Shown: piece by piece, positions 8,338 through 16,629 of the stretch
How the letters are laid out: every line of letters begins with the position of its first letter
Position numbering within the stretch: the stretch's first letter is position 1
From: Bacteroidota bacterium
Lineage (GTDB): Bacteria; Bacteroidota; Bacteroidia; Cytophagales; Cyclobacteriaceae
Assembly: GCA_023393375.1 (NCBI GenBank)
Contig: JAEWLI010000148.1
Coordinates: forward strand, 1 to 40,552
DNA length: 40,552 nt
Direction: 5' to 3'
Position numbers and translations under genes: made by a program
The notes under the pieces: model-generated
What the model was told of the DNA's origin: nothing
The model's input: only the letters and a program-made list of their open reading frames with translations
The model's database searches: none

Positions 8338-9312
8338 TTAAAAAGCAATAGATTTTAGATTAAGACCGGTTTTTTCGTCCAGCCCAAACATTAGGTTCAT
8401 ATTTTGAACAGCCTGACCAGAAGCACCTTTCAGCAGATTATCAATCACAGTGATGATCAACAATACATCCTCATGCTTCTCAAGGTATATCATGCATTTA
8501 TTGGAATTCACCACCTGCTTTAAATCAGGGTTTTGATCAGATACAATGGCAAAAGGGTGATCCTGATAATATTCCCGATATAATGCAATAGCTTCTTCCA
8601 GTGTTAAAGTGGTTTGTGTATAGGCTGAAGTAAAAATGCCTCTGGCAAAATCACCTCTAACCGGGATGAAGTATAGCTTCTTATTAAAATCGGGCTGTAA
8701 TTGGCGTAGACTTTGGTTGATTTCTTTTAAATGCTGGTGATTAAAAGTTTTATAAGCAGAAATATTATTACTGCGCCAGCTAAAATGGGTGGTAACAGAA
8801 GGTGCCTGCCCAGCACCGGTAGATCCGGTAATCCCATTGACATGCACATGTTCCGTTAATAAACCTGCATTAGCCAGTGGTAAAAGTGCCAACTGGATCC
8901 CGGTTGCAAAACAACCTGGATTGGCAAGATGAACCGCTTCACGAATTTGCTCTCTGTTTAATTCTGGAAGTCCATAAACATAATCATTACCGGGTGAAGC
9001 TATTCTGAAATCCTGACTGAGGTCGATGATCTTTATATTCTCCGGAATTTTATGGCCCTCTACAAATTGCCGTGATTGTCCATGACCCATACACAGAAAC
9101 AATACATCAATATCAAAAGACAATTGATCGGTAAATAATAAATCCGTTTCGCCATTAAGATCACGGTGAACTTCGTAAAGTTTATTGCCAGCATTGCTGT
9201 TGCTATGGACAAATGTGATTTCAACTTGCGGGTGGTTGATCAATAGTCGTAAAAGTTCACCACCGGTATAACCAGCACCTCCTGCAATACCTGCTTTAAT
9301 CATTGTTTCCAT
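8338..9312 (-). CDS. argC: N-acetyl-gamma-glutamyl-phosphate reductase, ArgC
   Basis: 324 residues. It reduces N-acylglutamyl phosphate to the semialdehyde with NADPH. The N-terminal dinucleotide-binding motif is AGIAGGAGYTGGELLRLL (residues 7-24). The catalytic Cys is in the signature NPGCFATGIQLAL at about 131-143, and GITGSTGAGQAPS follows. The length matches the shorter ArgC form used by Bacteroidota. Its start overlaps the 3' end of argG by 17 bases, and argD begins 11 bases after its stop, so it is in the middle of a compact operon. Confidence 0.95.
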   Translation of the reverse strand: METMIKAGIAGGAGYTGGELLRLLINHPQVEITFVHSNSNAGNKLYEVHRDLNGETDLLFTDQLSFDIDVLFLCMGHGQSRQFVEGHKIPENIKIIDLSQDFRIASPGNDYVYGLPELNREQIREAVHLANPGCFATGIQLALLPLANAGLLTEHVHVNGITGSTGAGQAPSVTTHFSWRSNNISAYKTFNHQHLKEINQSLRQLQPDFNKKLYFIPVRGDFARGIFTSAYTQTTLTLEEAIALYREYYQDHPFAIVSDQNPDLKQVVNSNKCMIYLEKHEDVLLIITVIDNLLKGASGQAVQNMNLMFGLDEKTGLNLKSIAF

Positions 9313-10489
9313 GAATTTGATGATAAATTTTTAATTGGTTGGCAAGGATTTTTGTAAAACCTTTGGCATCTTCACCTGTCCATGCCAGGTTTTGTTCACC
9401 GTATTGCCCAAATTTAGAAGCCATCAAATCATTGGAAGATTTTATGCCTTCCAATTCAAACCGATAAGGCATTAATTTTACATACACTTCTCCAGTAACA
9501 TTTTTCTGTGCATCTTCCAGGAACATTTCAATATTTCTCATCACCGGATCAAGATATTGCCCTTCATGTAACAACATGCCATACCAATTGCCCAATTGTT
9601 CTTTCCAATACTGTTGCCATTTGGTAAGGGTGTGTTTTTCCAATAAATGGTGGCTTTTAATGAGAATCAGCGGTGCTGCTGCCTCAAATCCTACACGACC
9701 CTTTATACCAATTATCGTATCTCCCACATGAACATCCCTGCCAATAGCAAAAGGAGCTGCTATCCTTTCAATTTCTTTTATAATCTCTACAGGATCATTT
9801 TTTTTACCATTCAAACTTACAGGTTCCCCCTTTTCAAAACCAATGGTGATCCTCTCCTGCCCTTCTTTTGTCAATTGGCTTGGAAAAGCATCTTCTGGAA
9901 GGGGTTCGTTTGAAGTTAAAGTTTCTACACCGCCAACTGATGTACCCCACAAACCTTTGTTGATGGAATACTGCGCTTTTTTCCATTCCCAATCGATGCC
10001 ATGCTGTTGAAGATAGTCTACTTCTTCTTTTCTAGACAGTTTTTTATCACGTATGGGTGTGATAATTTCAATTTCCGGTGCTAGCACCTGAAACATCAGG
10101 TCAAATCGTATCTGATCATTACCTGCACCCGTACTACCGTGGGCGATATATTTAGCACCTATCTTTTTAGCATAATTGACGATGGACATTGCCTGAAAAA
10201 CCCTTTCGGCACTCACAGAAAGAGGATAGGTATTATTTTTTAATATATTTCCAAAAATCAGGTAACGCAGGCATTTGTTATAAAAATTTATTGTTTCATC
10301 TAACGTGACATGCTGTGACAACCCTAATTTAGATGCCCTGGAAGCTATCTCATCAACCTCCTGTTTTGGAAATCCTCCCGTATTTACAATTACGGAATGA
10401 ACATCCAAATTTAGTTCTTTGGTTAAATAAATGGCACAATAAGAGGTGTCTAAACCTCCGCTAAATGCCAATACTACTTTATCTTTCAT
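9296..10489 (-). CDS. argG: Argininosuccinate synthase, ArgG
   Basis: 397 residues, as expected for the family. It joins citrulline and aspartate using ATP. The PP-loop AFSGGLDTSYC is at residues 8-18, followed by AHGSTGAGNDQIRFD (about 116-130) and YSINKGLWGTSVGG (about 177-190), the citrulline/aspartate-binding regions. In a pathway that carbamoylates N-acylornithine, this step follows removal of the acyl group; the deacylase gene is not in the window. It begins 13 bases after the GNAT gene stop, and argC overlaps its end by 17 bases. Confidence 0.96.
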   Translation of the reverse strand: MKDKVVLAFSGGLDTSYCAIYLTKELNLDVHSVIVNTGGFPKQEVDEIASRASKLGLSQHVTLDETINFYNKCLRYLIFGNILKNNTYPLSVSAERVFQAMSIVNYAKKIGAKYIAHGSTGAGNDQIRFDLMFQVLAPEIEIITPIRDKKLSRKEEVDYLQQHGIDWEWKKAQYSINKGLWGTSVGGVETLTSNEPLPEDAFPSQLTKEGQERITIGFEKGEPVSLNGKKNDPVEIIKEIERIAAPFAIGRDVHVGDTIIGIKGRVGFEAAAPLILIKSHHLLEKHTLTKWQQYWKEQLGNWYGMLLHEGQYLDPVMRNIEMFLEDAQKNVTGEVYVKLMPYRFELEGIKSSNDLMASKFGQYGEQNLAWTGEDAKGFTKILANQLKIYHQIHGNND

Positions 10490-10502
10490 ATTATCAGGGA
10501 TT

Positions 10503-11180
10503 TTATTGATGATTTATTTTTTCTTTGCTCTTATTCTTGCCATTCTTGCCGTTCCCAAGGAATTTTTCAAAAAAGATAAATTTTTTCAAACGCAAAAGAC
10601 GCTCATAAATGCCTTTTTTCTTCTGAAAATCGTTTTTCTTTTTCGTTTCAGGCCATGCAGGATCATACAGCATGCCCGTACATAAGCAATTCTTCCGGTT
10701 AGTACGTGTCAATATATCATAATTAGGACAACTCTGGCATCCTTTCCAGAAATTTTCATCATCAGTCAGTTCAGAGAAAGTTACTGGTTTGTAACCGAGC
10801 TCTGAATTGATTTTCATTACGGCAAGACTCGTGGTGATCCCAAATAATTTTGTTTCCGGGAATTTTTTTCTTGATAAATCAAAGGCAGTTTGTTTGATTT
10901 TTTTGGCTAAACCTTGATTTCTGAACTCCGGATTTACAATCAAACCAGAATTGACCACATATTTCCCGTGAGCCCAGGTTTCGACATAACAAAAACCTGC
11001 CAAAGTATCTTTATGAAGTGCTATAACAGCTTTACCTTCCTTGATTTTTTGTTGAATATATTCCGGGGAACGTTTGGCGATACCTGTACCACGGGCATAT
11101 GCCGCAGTTTCGATCATTAAGCAGATTTCCTCTGCATATTTTAAATGTTTTTCTTCAGCTACCTGAACGATAAATTCCAT
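10503..11180 (-). CDS. GNAT acyltransferase, candidate first enzyme of the arginine pathway
   Basis: 225 residues. Residues 3-145 form a GNAT acetyltransferase fold: GLIVNPEFRNQGLAKKIKQ (79-97) is the acyl-CoA pyrophosphate-binding loop with RNQGLA. After the fold come four cysteines, C148 and C151 in CQSC and C165 and C167 in CLC, which could bind a metal. The tail (about 178-225) is very rich in Lys. As first gene of a run with argG-argC-argD-argF', it is the natural candidate for the N-acylglutamate synthase, since no classical argA or argJ is seen. The role is inferred from position; the fold is seen. A promoter lies about 200 bases upstream. Confidence 0.78.
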   Translation of the reverse strand: MEFIVQVAEEKHLKYAEEICLMIETAAYARGTGIAKRSPEYIQQKIKEGKAVIALHKDTLAGFCYVETWAHGKYVVNSGLIVNPEFRNQGLAKKIKQTAFDLSRKKFPETKLFGITTSLAVMKINSELGYKPVTFSELTDDENFWKGCQSCPNYDILTRTNRKNCLCTGMLYDPAWPETKKKNDFQKKKGIYERLLRLKKFIFFEKFLGNGKNGKNKSKEKINHQ

Positions 11181-11250
11181 ACAAACAGAATTTTAAATTG
11201 GAGAACCATCCTTTAAATAATAAAATGATATGAATAACCTGGATGAAAAA

Positions 11251-11310
11251 GATCTCTACGTAGGAGATCATAGAAGATTTAGCCCCTGATGGGCCTATAA
11301 AAACGTAGGA
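11251..11310. repeat. REP-like hairpin element in the arginine operon leader
   Basis: GATCTC (11251-11256) pairs with GAGATC (11264-11269), and GCCC (11282-11285) pairs with GGGC (11291-11294). The segment AGCCCCTGATGGGCCTATAA followed by AACGTAGGAACA resembles an intergenic repeat type I recall from other Bacteroidota. Its second hairpin is similar to the CCCCGATGGGG hairpin at 6181-6191. Confidence 0.45.
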
Positions 11311-11380
11311 ACAAACAGTGAATATTAATATTATCGATAAATCTTAAATAATGGCTCACTTCATTGCTATTTTGAATGTG

Positions 11381-11412
11381 CAAAATTAAAGGATCTGATG
11401 TAAAATGACAAA
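11381..11412 (-). promoter_or_regulatory. Promoter of the arginine operon
   Basis: On the minus strand TTTG (11412-11409), a 20-base spacer and TAATTTTG (11388-11381) fit the Bacteroidota sigma-A consensus exactly. Transcription would start near 11375 and run through the GNAT gene and argG-C-D-F'. Confidence 0.7.
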
Positions 11413-11496
11413 TAATATTTTAAATAATATATTCCTCACCTATTTACTGATGTAAACAAACACCAGGTACAAAAGATTCAGTAGGAGTAAAAACTT

Positions 11497-12210
11497 TTAT
11501 TTTACATGTAAACCACATTCTTTTTCTTCGGGCCTCTCCCACCACCAACGGCCAGATCGCACATCCTCTCCTGGCATAATAGCTCTGGTACAAGGTTGAC
11601 AGCCAATGCTTGGAAAACCCTGATCATGTAATGCATTATAGGGTATGCGGTTAGATTTTATGAAATTCCAAACCTGTTCTTCTGTCCAGTTGATAAGAGG
11701 GTTAATCTTCAATAGATTATTCTGTTCATCATATTCTACCAGTTGATTATTGGTTCTGGTCACCGATTGGTATTTTCTTAAACCACAAATCCATACTTTC
11801 AACCCACTAAATGCTCTTTTTAATGGTTCAATTTTACGTATATGGCAGCAGGTTTTTCTATTTTCAATGCTGTAATAAAATAAATTAATACCTTGTGTAT
11901 TTACCATTTGCTGTACTTTATCAGCATTAGGGAAATATACCTCAATATTGATCTTGTATCGGGAATTTGTCTTTTCAATCAGATCATATGTTTCAGGGAA
12001 AAGCCTTCCTGTATCGAGTGTAAAAATTTTGATGCTTTTATCAATTCCTGCAATCATGTGTGTCAATACCTGATCTTCAGCACCCAAACTCGAAGCTAAA
12101 GCAATTTCACCTGGGTATTGGTCAACAAAATATTTTATAGCCTCCTCAGGTGCGTTATGATCCAATTGTTGGTTTAGCCTTTCTGCCAGTGTATATAATT
12201 CAGTCTCCAT
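11497..12210 (-). CDS. cysH: Adenylyl-sulfate (APS) reductase, thioredoxin-dependent
   Basis: 237 residues. It reduces activated sulfate to sulfite in assimilatory sulfur metabolism. The PAPS-reductase fold shows SSLGAEDQVLTHM at 40-52 and TLDTGRLFPET at 64-74. Four cysteines, C121-C122 in TCCHIRK and C204/C207 in CQPC, form the [4Fe-4S] motif that separates APS-using enzymes from the cluster-free PAPS reductases. The catalytic Cys is C232 in the terminal ECGLH. CysH-type naming is kept although the substrate is probably APS. No other sulfate genes are adjacent; a TAAATTTG -7 element on the minus strand (12235-12242) suggests its own promoter. Confidence 0.93.
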   Translation of the reverse strand: METELYTLAERLNQQLDHNAPEEAIKYFVDQYPGEIALASSLGAEDQVLTHMIAGIDKSIKIFTLDTGRLFPETYDLIEKTNSRYKINIEVYFPNADKVQQMVNTQGINLFYYSIENRKTCCHIRKIEPLKRAFSGLKVWICGLRKYQSVTRTNNQLVEYDEQNNLLKINPLINWTEEQVWNFIKSNRIPYNALHDQGFPSIGCQPCTRAIMPGEDVRSGRWWWERPEEKECGLHVK

Positions 12211-12234
12211 CTGATTGTTTTGTGTTTAAGCTGT

Positions 12235-12242
12235 CAAATTTA
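12235..12242 (-). promoter_or_regulatory. Candidate -7 element of the APS reductase gene
   Basis: The minus strand reads TAAATTTG 25 bases before the ATG at 12210. No -33 box is obvious, so activation or a weak promoter is possible. Confidence 0.4.
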
Positions 12243-12306
12243 CTAATATGAGAGAAAAAGATGGTTAGATTTGATCATTTATTTAACTCAACATTGTCAA
12301 GAAAAC

Positions 12307-13170
12307 TCATGCACCGTTTTTTTCTATCCCCATCAAAACCCTTCTGATCTCATTGGTTTTGTTCATAAGTTCCTTGCTTTTTGCTTCATCTTCCTGATGG
12401 ATCACTTCTCTGAAATACTGGAGCTTATTAATATAAGCATCCAATGCCTCCAGCACATTTAATTTATTTTGAGTGAATATTGGAGCCCACATATTTGCGG
12501 AGCTTTTTGCCAACCTTACTGTAGATGAGAACCCTGATCCTGCCAGGTCAAATATGCGTGTTTCATCCTTTTCTTTATCCAAAACTGTTGAACCTAATGC
12601 AAATGAACTAATATGACTCAAATGAGAAACGTAAGCGATGTGTTTATCATGAGCTGCGGCATCCATATAACTGATGCGCATTTCAAGCATTTGGCAAACG
12701 TTAACAGCTAATTGTAAAGCCAATGGGTCACTTTGCTCCTTTTCACATAAAATCATGATCTTATTCTTCATCAGGTCGGCAAATGCCGCTTCAGGCCCTG
12801 AATTTTCAGTACCCGCAATGGGGTGAGCGGCAACATATTGCTTTCTGTGTGGATGATTTTTCACTGCCACACAAAGTTGTTCTTTAGTTGATCCAAGATC
12901 CATCACGACAGCACCTTCCTGGATCACATCCAAGGCTTTTATCAGCTGTGATACCATCGCATTTACCGGTGTAGCAATAATGGTAAGGTCTGCCTGTTTA
13001 ACCCCTTCTTCAAAATTCATTATTTCATCAGCCAGACCGAGCTCTACTGCCCGTTTGGCATTTGATTCATTTACATCCACACCAATAACCCTGATAGATG
13101 GGTCTTTACTTCTTAGTCCTAATGAAAATGAACCACCTATTAATCCCAACCCTATTATACAGATATTCAT
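12307..13170 (-). CDS. tyrA: Prephenate dehydrogenase, TyrA
   Basis: 287 residues. It oxidatively decarboxylates prephenate to 4-hydroxyphenylpyruvate in tyrosine synthesis. The Rossmann motif IIGLGLIGGSFSLGL is at residues 5-19. Further signatures are IIATPVNAM (about 65-73), VMDLGSTK (about 89-96), AAHPIAGTENSGPEAA (about 114-129) and HLSHISSFALG. There is no chorismate mutase or ACT domain, so this is the minimal monofunctional form. It starts 30 bases after the aminotransferase gene, consistent with one operon for the last two steps to an aromatic amino acid. Confidence 0.93.
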   Translation of the reverse strand: MNICIIGLGLIGGSFSLGLRSKDPSIRVIGVDVNESNAKRAVELGLADEIMNFEEGVKQADLTIIATPVNAMVSQLIKALDVIQEGAVVMDLGSTKEQLCVAVKNHPHRKQYVAAHPIAGTENSGPEAAFADLMKNKIMILCEKEQSDPLALQLAVNVCQMLEMRISYMDAAAHDKHIAYVSHLSHISSFALGSTVLDKEKDETRIFDLAGSGFSSTVRLAKSSANMWAPIFTQNKLNVLEALDAYINKLQYFREVIHQEDEAKSKELMNKTNEIRRVLMGIEKNGA

Positions 13171-13200
13171 ATATTTTTCTTCCCTTCTTCTTTCTGCTAA

Positions 13201-14373
13201 TTATATTTTATTTATTTCAAGATCATTAATTCTTTCAAGTGCCTTCAGAATTGTTTCCTTAGGGCTGCACAATGAAATTCTCACATAACGCTCGCCCTTT
13301 TTACCAAATATAAATCCGGGCGTAATAAATACATGGTGTTGGTACAACACATGATCTACTAATTTTTCAGCAGAAGGAATTTGTTCGGGTAGTTTGGCCC
13401 ATACGAACATGCCCACTTGATCCTTTCTGTATGAGCACTGGAGTTTGTCAAGAAAGGCATAAGCTGCGCCCTTTCTTTCAGCGTAAATCTTGTTTTGTTC
13501 ATCATGCCAGCTTTGAGAATTAGAAAATGCCTTGGCAGCAGCATATTGAAGACCATAAAACATACCGGAATCGAAATTACTTTTCACCTTAATGATCTCA
13601 TCCAAATATTCCTTTGCACCAGAGATCCAACCAACACGCCAACCAGCCATGTTATGGGATTTGCTCATGGAGTTTAGCTCAAGACAACATTGTTCTGATC
13701 CAGGTACCGACAATATGCTTATCGGCTTCTGTTGATTTAGAATCAGGCTGTATGGGTTGTCATGACATACCAACAAACGATGTTTGAGGGCAAATCTTAC
13801 TACTTTTTCGAATAACGGAAAACTTGCATTTGCACCTGTGGGCATATGTGGATAATTAATCCAGATAATTTTGGTTCGCTCAGAAACCATGTCAGCCATT
13901 TTTTCAAAATCCGGTTCCCAATTATCTTCTTTGAGTGGATAATTTTTCGCTATTGCACCCACCATTTCAGTGACAGATGTATACGTTGGGTAACCCAATT
14001 CAGGAATCAATACTTCGTCCCCTTCATTTAAGAAAGCAAGTGAAATATGGGTGATACCTTCTTTTGAACCCATTAGGGGAATGATTTCTGTTTCAGCATC
14101 CAGCTTTACGCCATAAGTTCGGAAATACCAATCCGACATGGCTTTTCTTAGTTGTGGTATTCCCCGATATGATTGATAACCATGCACTCCGGGCATAGCT
14201 GCTGATTCATTTAGAGCTTCAATGGTTTCAACCGATGGCGGTAAATCAGGACTTCCAATACCGAGATTAATTACCTGGTGACCCAGATCATTTAACCGGC
14301 GTACTTCCTGTAGTTTTACTGAAAAATAATATTCTTGTATTCTTTTTAATCTGTCAGCTGTATTAATGATCAT
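13201..14373 (-). CDS. Class I/II PLP aminotransferase, probably aromatic/aspartate type
   Basis: 390 residues. The PLP lysine is in ELNSMSKSHNMAGWRVGW at about residue 236; other motifs are VINLGIGSPDLPP (about 34-46), GYQSYRGIPQLRKA (about 86-99), IIWINYPHMPTGA and the terminal GERYVRISLC. Sequences of this type are annotated as aspartate, aromatic or LL-diaminopimelate aminotransferases. Its place just before tyrA argues for prephenate or 4-hydroxyphenylpyruvate as the keto acid, but the exact substrate is not shown by the sequence. The start is an ATG at 14373, with a 373-base divergent region upstream. Confidence 0.82.
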   Translation of the reverse strand: MIINTADRLKRIQEYYFSVKLQEVRRLNDLGHQVINLGIGSPDLPPSVETIEALNESAAMPGVHGYQSYRGIPQLRKAMSDWYFRTYGVKLDAETEIIPLMGSKEGITHISLAFLNEGDEVLIPELGYPTYTSVTEMVGAIAKNYPLKEDNWEPDFEKMADMVSERTKIIWINYPHMPTGANASFPLFEKVVRFALKHRLLVCHDNPYSLILNQQKPISILSVPGSEQCCLELNSMSKSHNMAGWRVGWISGAKEYLDEIIKVKSNFDSGMFYGLQYAAAKAFSNSQSWHDEQNKIYAERKGAAYAFLDKLQCSYRKDQVGMFVWAKLPEQIPSAEKLVDHVLYQHHVFITPGFIFGKKGERYVRISLCSPKETILKALERINDLEINKI

Positions 14374-14746
14374 AATAATATTAGGTTAGAAATGTGAAAG
14401 ATGTAATAAGGAGAATAAAATGAGAAGCTATCCGGCTCTTATTACAGAATCAGCAGCAATAATAATATCGATGAGAAATGATAATATTTTTTGTAAACAG
14501 CAACATTAAAATGTCTTGTCTAAATTTGGGCGTAAACTTAGCAACTGATAAAATATAAAACAAGTGCTAAAGAATTTATTATTTGCACAACTCTACAAAT
14601 AAAAAATTACGAACATAGTACAGCATAACTAACAAATTGCTTAACACCTTTTTTCAAAAAATATTGAAACAGGAAGTATCGTAAGTGAGTTTTTTCCTAA
14701 ATTCACCATTAGCATTAGGCTTTTCATCAATTTTAACAACTTTTTT
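14374..14746. other. Divergent intergenic region between aminotransferase and DUF4301 genes
   Basis: 373 AT-rich bases. On the plus strand TAAATTTG at 14521-14528 could be a -7 element for the DUF4301 gene, but the nearest TTTG (14490-14493) is 27 bases away, too far for a normal -33 box. No clear promoter for the aminotransferase gene, hairpin or coding frame was seen. Confidence 0.4.
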
Positions 14747-16294
14747 ATGAAACTAAGGGATAACGATTTACAATTGCTTGAAGAAAAAGGTATAAATCAG
14801 GCAACTATTGACGAACAAATTAAAAGATTCAGGGAAGGATTTCCTTTTATAAAAATAGAGAAAGCTGCAACTCCAAGTGATGGTATTAGGCAGCTTTCAA
14901 AGGAAGACTTAAAAAGATTTGTGTCGGAATATGAGGCTGAGCACCTCCGTTCATTAAAATTTGTACCGGCTTCGGGTGCAGCCTCCCGAATGTTTAAAGA
15001 CCTTTTTTCATTCCTTGAAAAATACAGCAACCAGGAAGTCGAATATGACGACCTAATAAATGAATCAGATCTAGCTGATATTTTCGACTTTTTCAAAAAC
15101 ATCGAGAAATTTGCCTTTTTTAACGATCTTAAATCAGTCATGGAAAAGGACGGATATCATTTGGAAGAGTCCCTGTTAAAAAGAAAATATCCTTTGATTT
15201 TGGAGTATCTGCTTGATAAAAAAGGTTTAAATTATGGAAATCTCCCAAAGGGATTACTGAAATTCCACCGTTATGAGGATGCAACCCGCACACCCGTAGA
15301 AGAGCACCTGGTAGAGGGGGCAAATTACTGCAAAAGTGAAGGGCAAATAGTTTATATACATTTTACAGTACCCCCTGCTTTTATGGAAGATTTCAAAAAA
15401 ATCATCCAGACGAAAGTGCCTGTATATGAAAGAATATTTGGTGTAAAGTATAACATTACCTTCTCTATTCAGGACCCCTCTACAGATACGATTGCAGTGG
15501 ATCTCCAGAACGAACCCTTTAGGGAAGATGACGGAAGTATACTGTTCAGGCCAGGCGGACATGGATCATTGCTCTACAACATGAATCAATTTGATCATGA
15601 TTTGATCTTTATAAAAAATATTGATAATATAGCACCAGACTGGCTAAAAGAGGATACTTATCAATACAAAAAAGCACTTGCTGGTGTATTGCTCAATGTT
15701 CAGAAGAAAATTTTTACTTATTTGCAGGAGTTGGCAAATCCTGTTTCAGAAGAAAAGGTAAATGAAATGGTGGATTTTGTCAAACATGAGCTTTGCGTAT
15801 TGCCAGGTGTCGAATTGAATAGCCAAGAAAGGAAAATAACATTTTTAAGGCAAAAACTGAACCGGCCACTTCGCGTGTGCGGAATGGTCAAAAACCAGGG
15901 TGAGCCAGGAGGTGGGCCTTATTGGGCTAAATGCCCGGACGGGAGTGTATCCTTACAGATAATTGAAAGTTCTCAGGTAGACATGAAAAATGATCAACAG
16001 AAGCAGCTATTTTTCAATGCCACACATTTTAATCCTGTAGATATTATTGCTGGAGTTAAGGATAATAAGGGAAACAAATTTGATTTGATGAAATATACCG
16101 ATCCGGCTACTGGTTTCATTTCACAAAAATCAAAAAGTGGGAGAGAATTAAAAGCTTTGGAACATCCGGGATTATGGAATGGCTCCATGTCTGATTGGAA
16201 TACTATTTTTGTTGAAGTCCCTGTAACTACCTTTAATCCAGTGAAAACCGTAAATGACCTGTTAAGATCACAGCATCAACCAAATCATTTATAA
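14747..16294 (+). CDS. DUF4301 protein, sugar-nucleotidyltransferase-like
   Basis: 515 residues, matching the DUF4301 proteins of Bacteroidota as I remember them. The segment FVPASGAASRMFKDL (72-86) resembles the N-terminal nucleotide-binding loop of UDP-sugar pyrophosphorylases, and RPGGHGSLLYNMNQ followed by IFIKNIDNIAP (about 267-296) resembles the uridine/sugar-binding region of UDPGP-type enzymes. A later block MVKNQGEPGGGPYWAK (about 383-398) is also conserved-looking. By these motifs it may transfer a nucleotide to a sugar phosphate; no substrate is known to me. A 63-codon gene follows in the same direction after 119 bases. Confidence 0.8.
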   Translation: MKLRDNDLQLLEEKGINQATIDEQIKRFREGFPFIKIEKAATPSDGIRQLSKEDLKRFVSEYEAEHLRSLKFVPASGAASRMFKDLFSFLEKYSNQEVEYDDLINESDLADIFDFFKNIEKFAFFNDLKSVMEKDGYHLEESLLKRKYPLILEYLLDKKGLNYGNLPKGLLKFHRYEDATRTPVEEHLVEGANYCKSEGQIVYIHFTVPPAFMEDFKKIIQTKVPVYERIFGVKYNITFSIQDPSTDTIAVDLQNEPFREDDGSILFRPGGHGSLLYNMNQFDHDLIFIKNIDNIAPDWLKEDTYQYKKALAGVLLNVQKKIFTYLQELANPVSEEKVNEMVDFVKHELCVLPGVELNSQERKITFLRQKLNRPLRVCGMVKNQGEPGGGPYWAKCPDGSVSLQIIESSQVDMKNDQQKQLFFNATHFNPVDIIAGVKDNKGNKFDLMKYTDPATGFISQKSKSGRELKALEHPGLWNGSMSDWNTIFVEVPVTTFNPVKTVNDLLRSQHQPNHL

Positions 16295-16413
16295 GTGTAA
16301 AAAAGGAAATTATTGGCAAAAAAATATATGAAAAATATCTTGCAATATTACACGTAAATTATTAATATTGATATGCATTAGTTTTAATGAAATTTTTTAA
16401 ACGTGGTTAATAT

Positions 16414-16605
16414 ATGCTTGAATACGCAAAAACAATTGTGCAAAAAGTCAGCTTTAATAAGCACCTTTTGCGCAAAGAATTAGGCAAAGCTAAAAATTGG
16501 CTGAATCCTCAGGAAAGGGAGGAATTAGCTGAGTGGACTGCAAAACAATTTGGGCCTGCTTACGCAGACCTGTTGAAAGAAAAAAAAGAAGAGGTTATTT
16601 TGTAA
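16414..16605 (+). CDS. Small basic/helical protein of unknown function
   Basis: 63 residues from an ATG at 16414. The sequence is helical and charged, with KHLLRKELGKAKNWLNPQER and WTAKQFGPAYADLLKEKKEE. The gene ends inside the stem of a rho-independent terminator (16589-16629), which supports it as a real transcribed unit. The composition is coding-like and no overlapping gene exists on the other strand. I do not recognise a family. It could be co-transcribed with the DUF4301 gene. Confidence 0.6.
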   Translation: MLEYAKTIVQKVSFNKHLLRKELGKAKNWLNPQEREELAEWTAKQFGPAYADLLKEKKEEVIL

Positions 16606-16629
16606 GGGAATTAACCTCTTCCCTTTTTA
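16589..16629 (+). terminator. Rho-independent terminator after the 63-codon gene
   Basis: AAGAGGTTA (16589-16597) pairs with TAACCTCTT (16612-16620), followed by CCCTTTTTA. The left arm overlaps the last codons of the small gene. The convergent ALDH-like gene stops at 16627, so the stem may also serve it. Confidence 0.7.

Larger units (their letters stand above)
11181..11496. other. Leader and promoter region of the arginine operon
   Basis: 316 bases between the GNAT gene and cysH. It contains a strong promoter at 11381-11412, a leader of about 195 bases, and a hairpin-rich stretch at 11251-11310 resembling a REP element. No ARG-box-like operator was convincing. No reading frame is supported. 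Confidence 0.55.
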
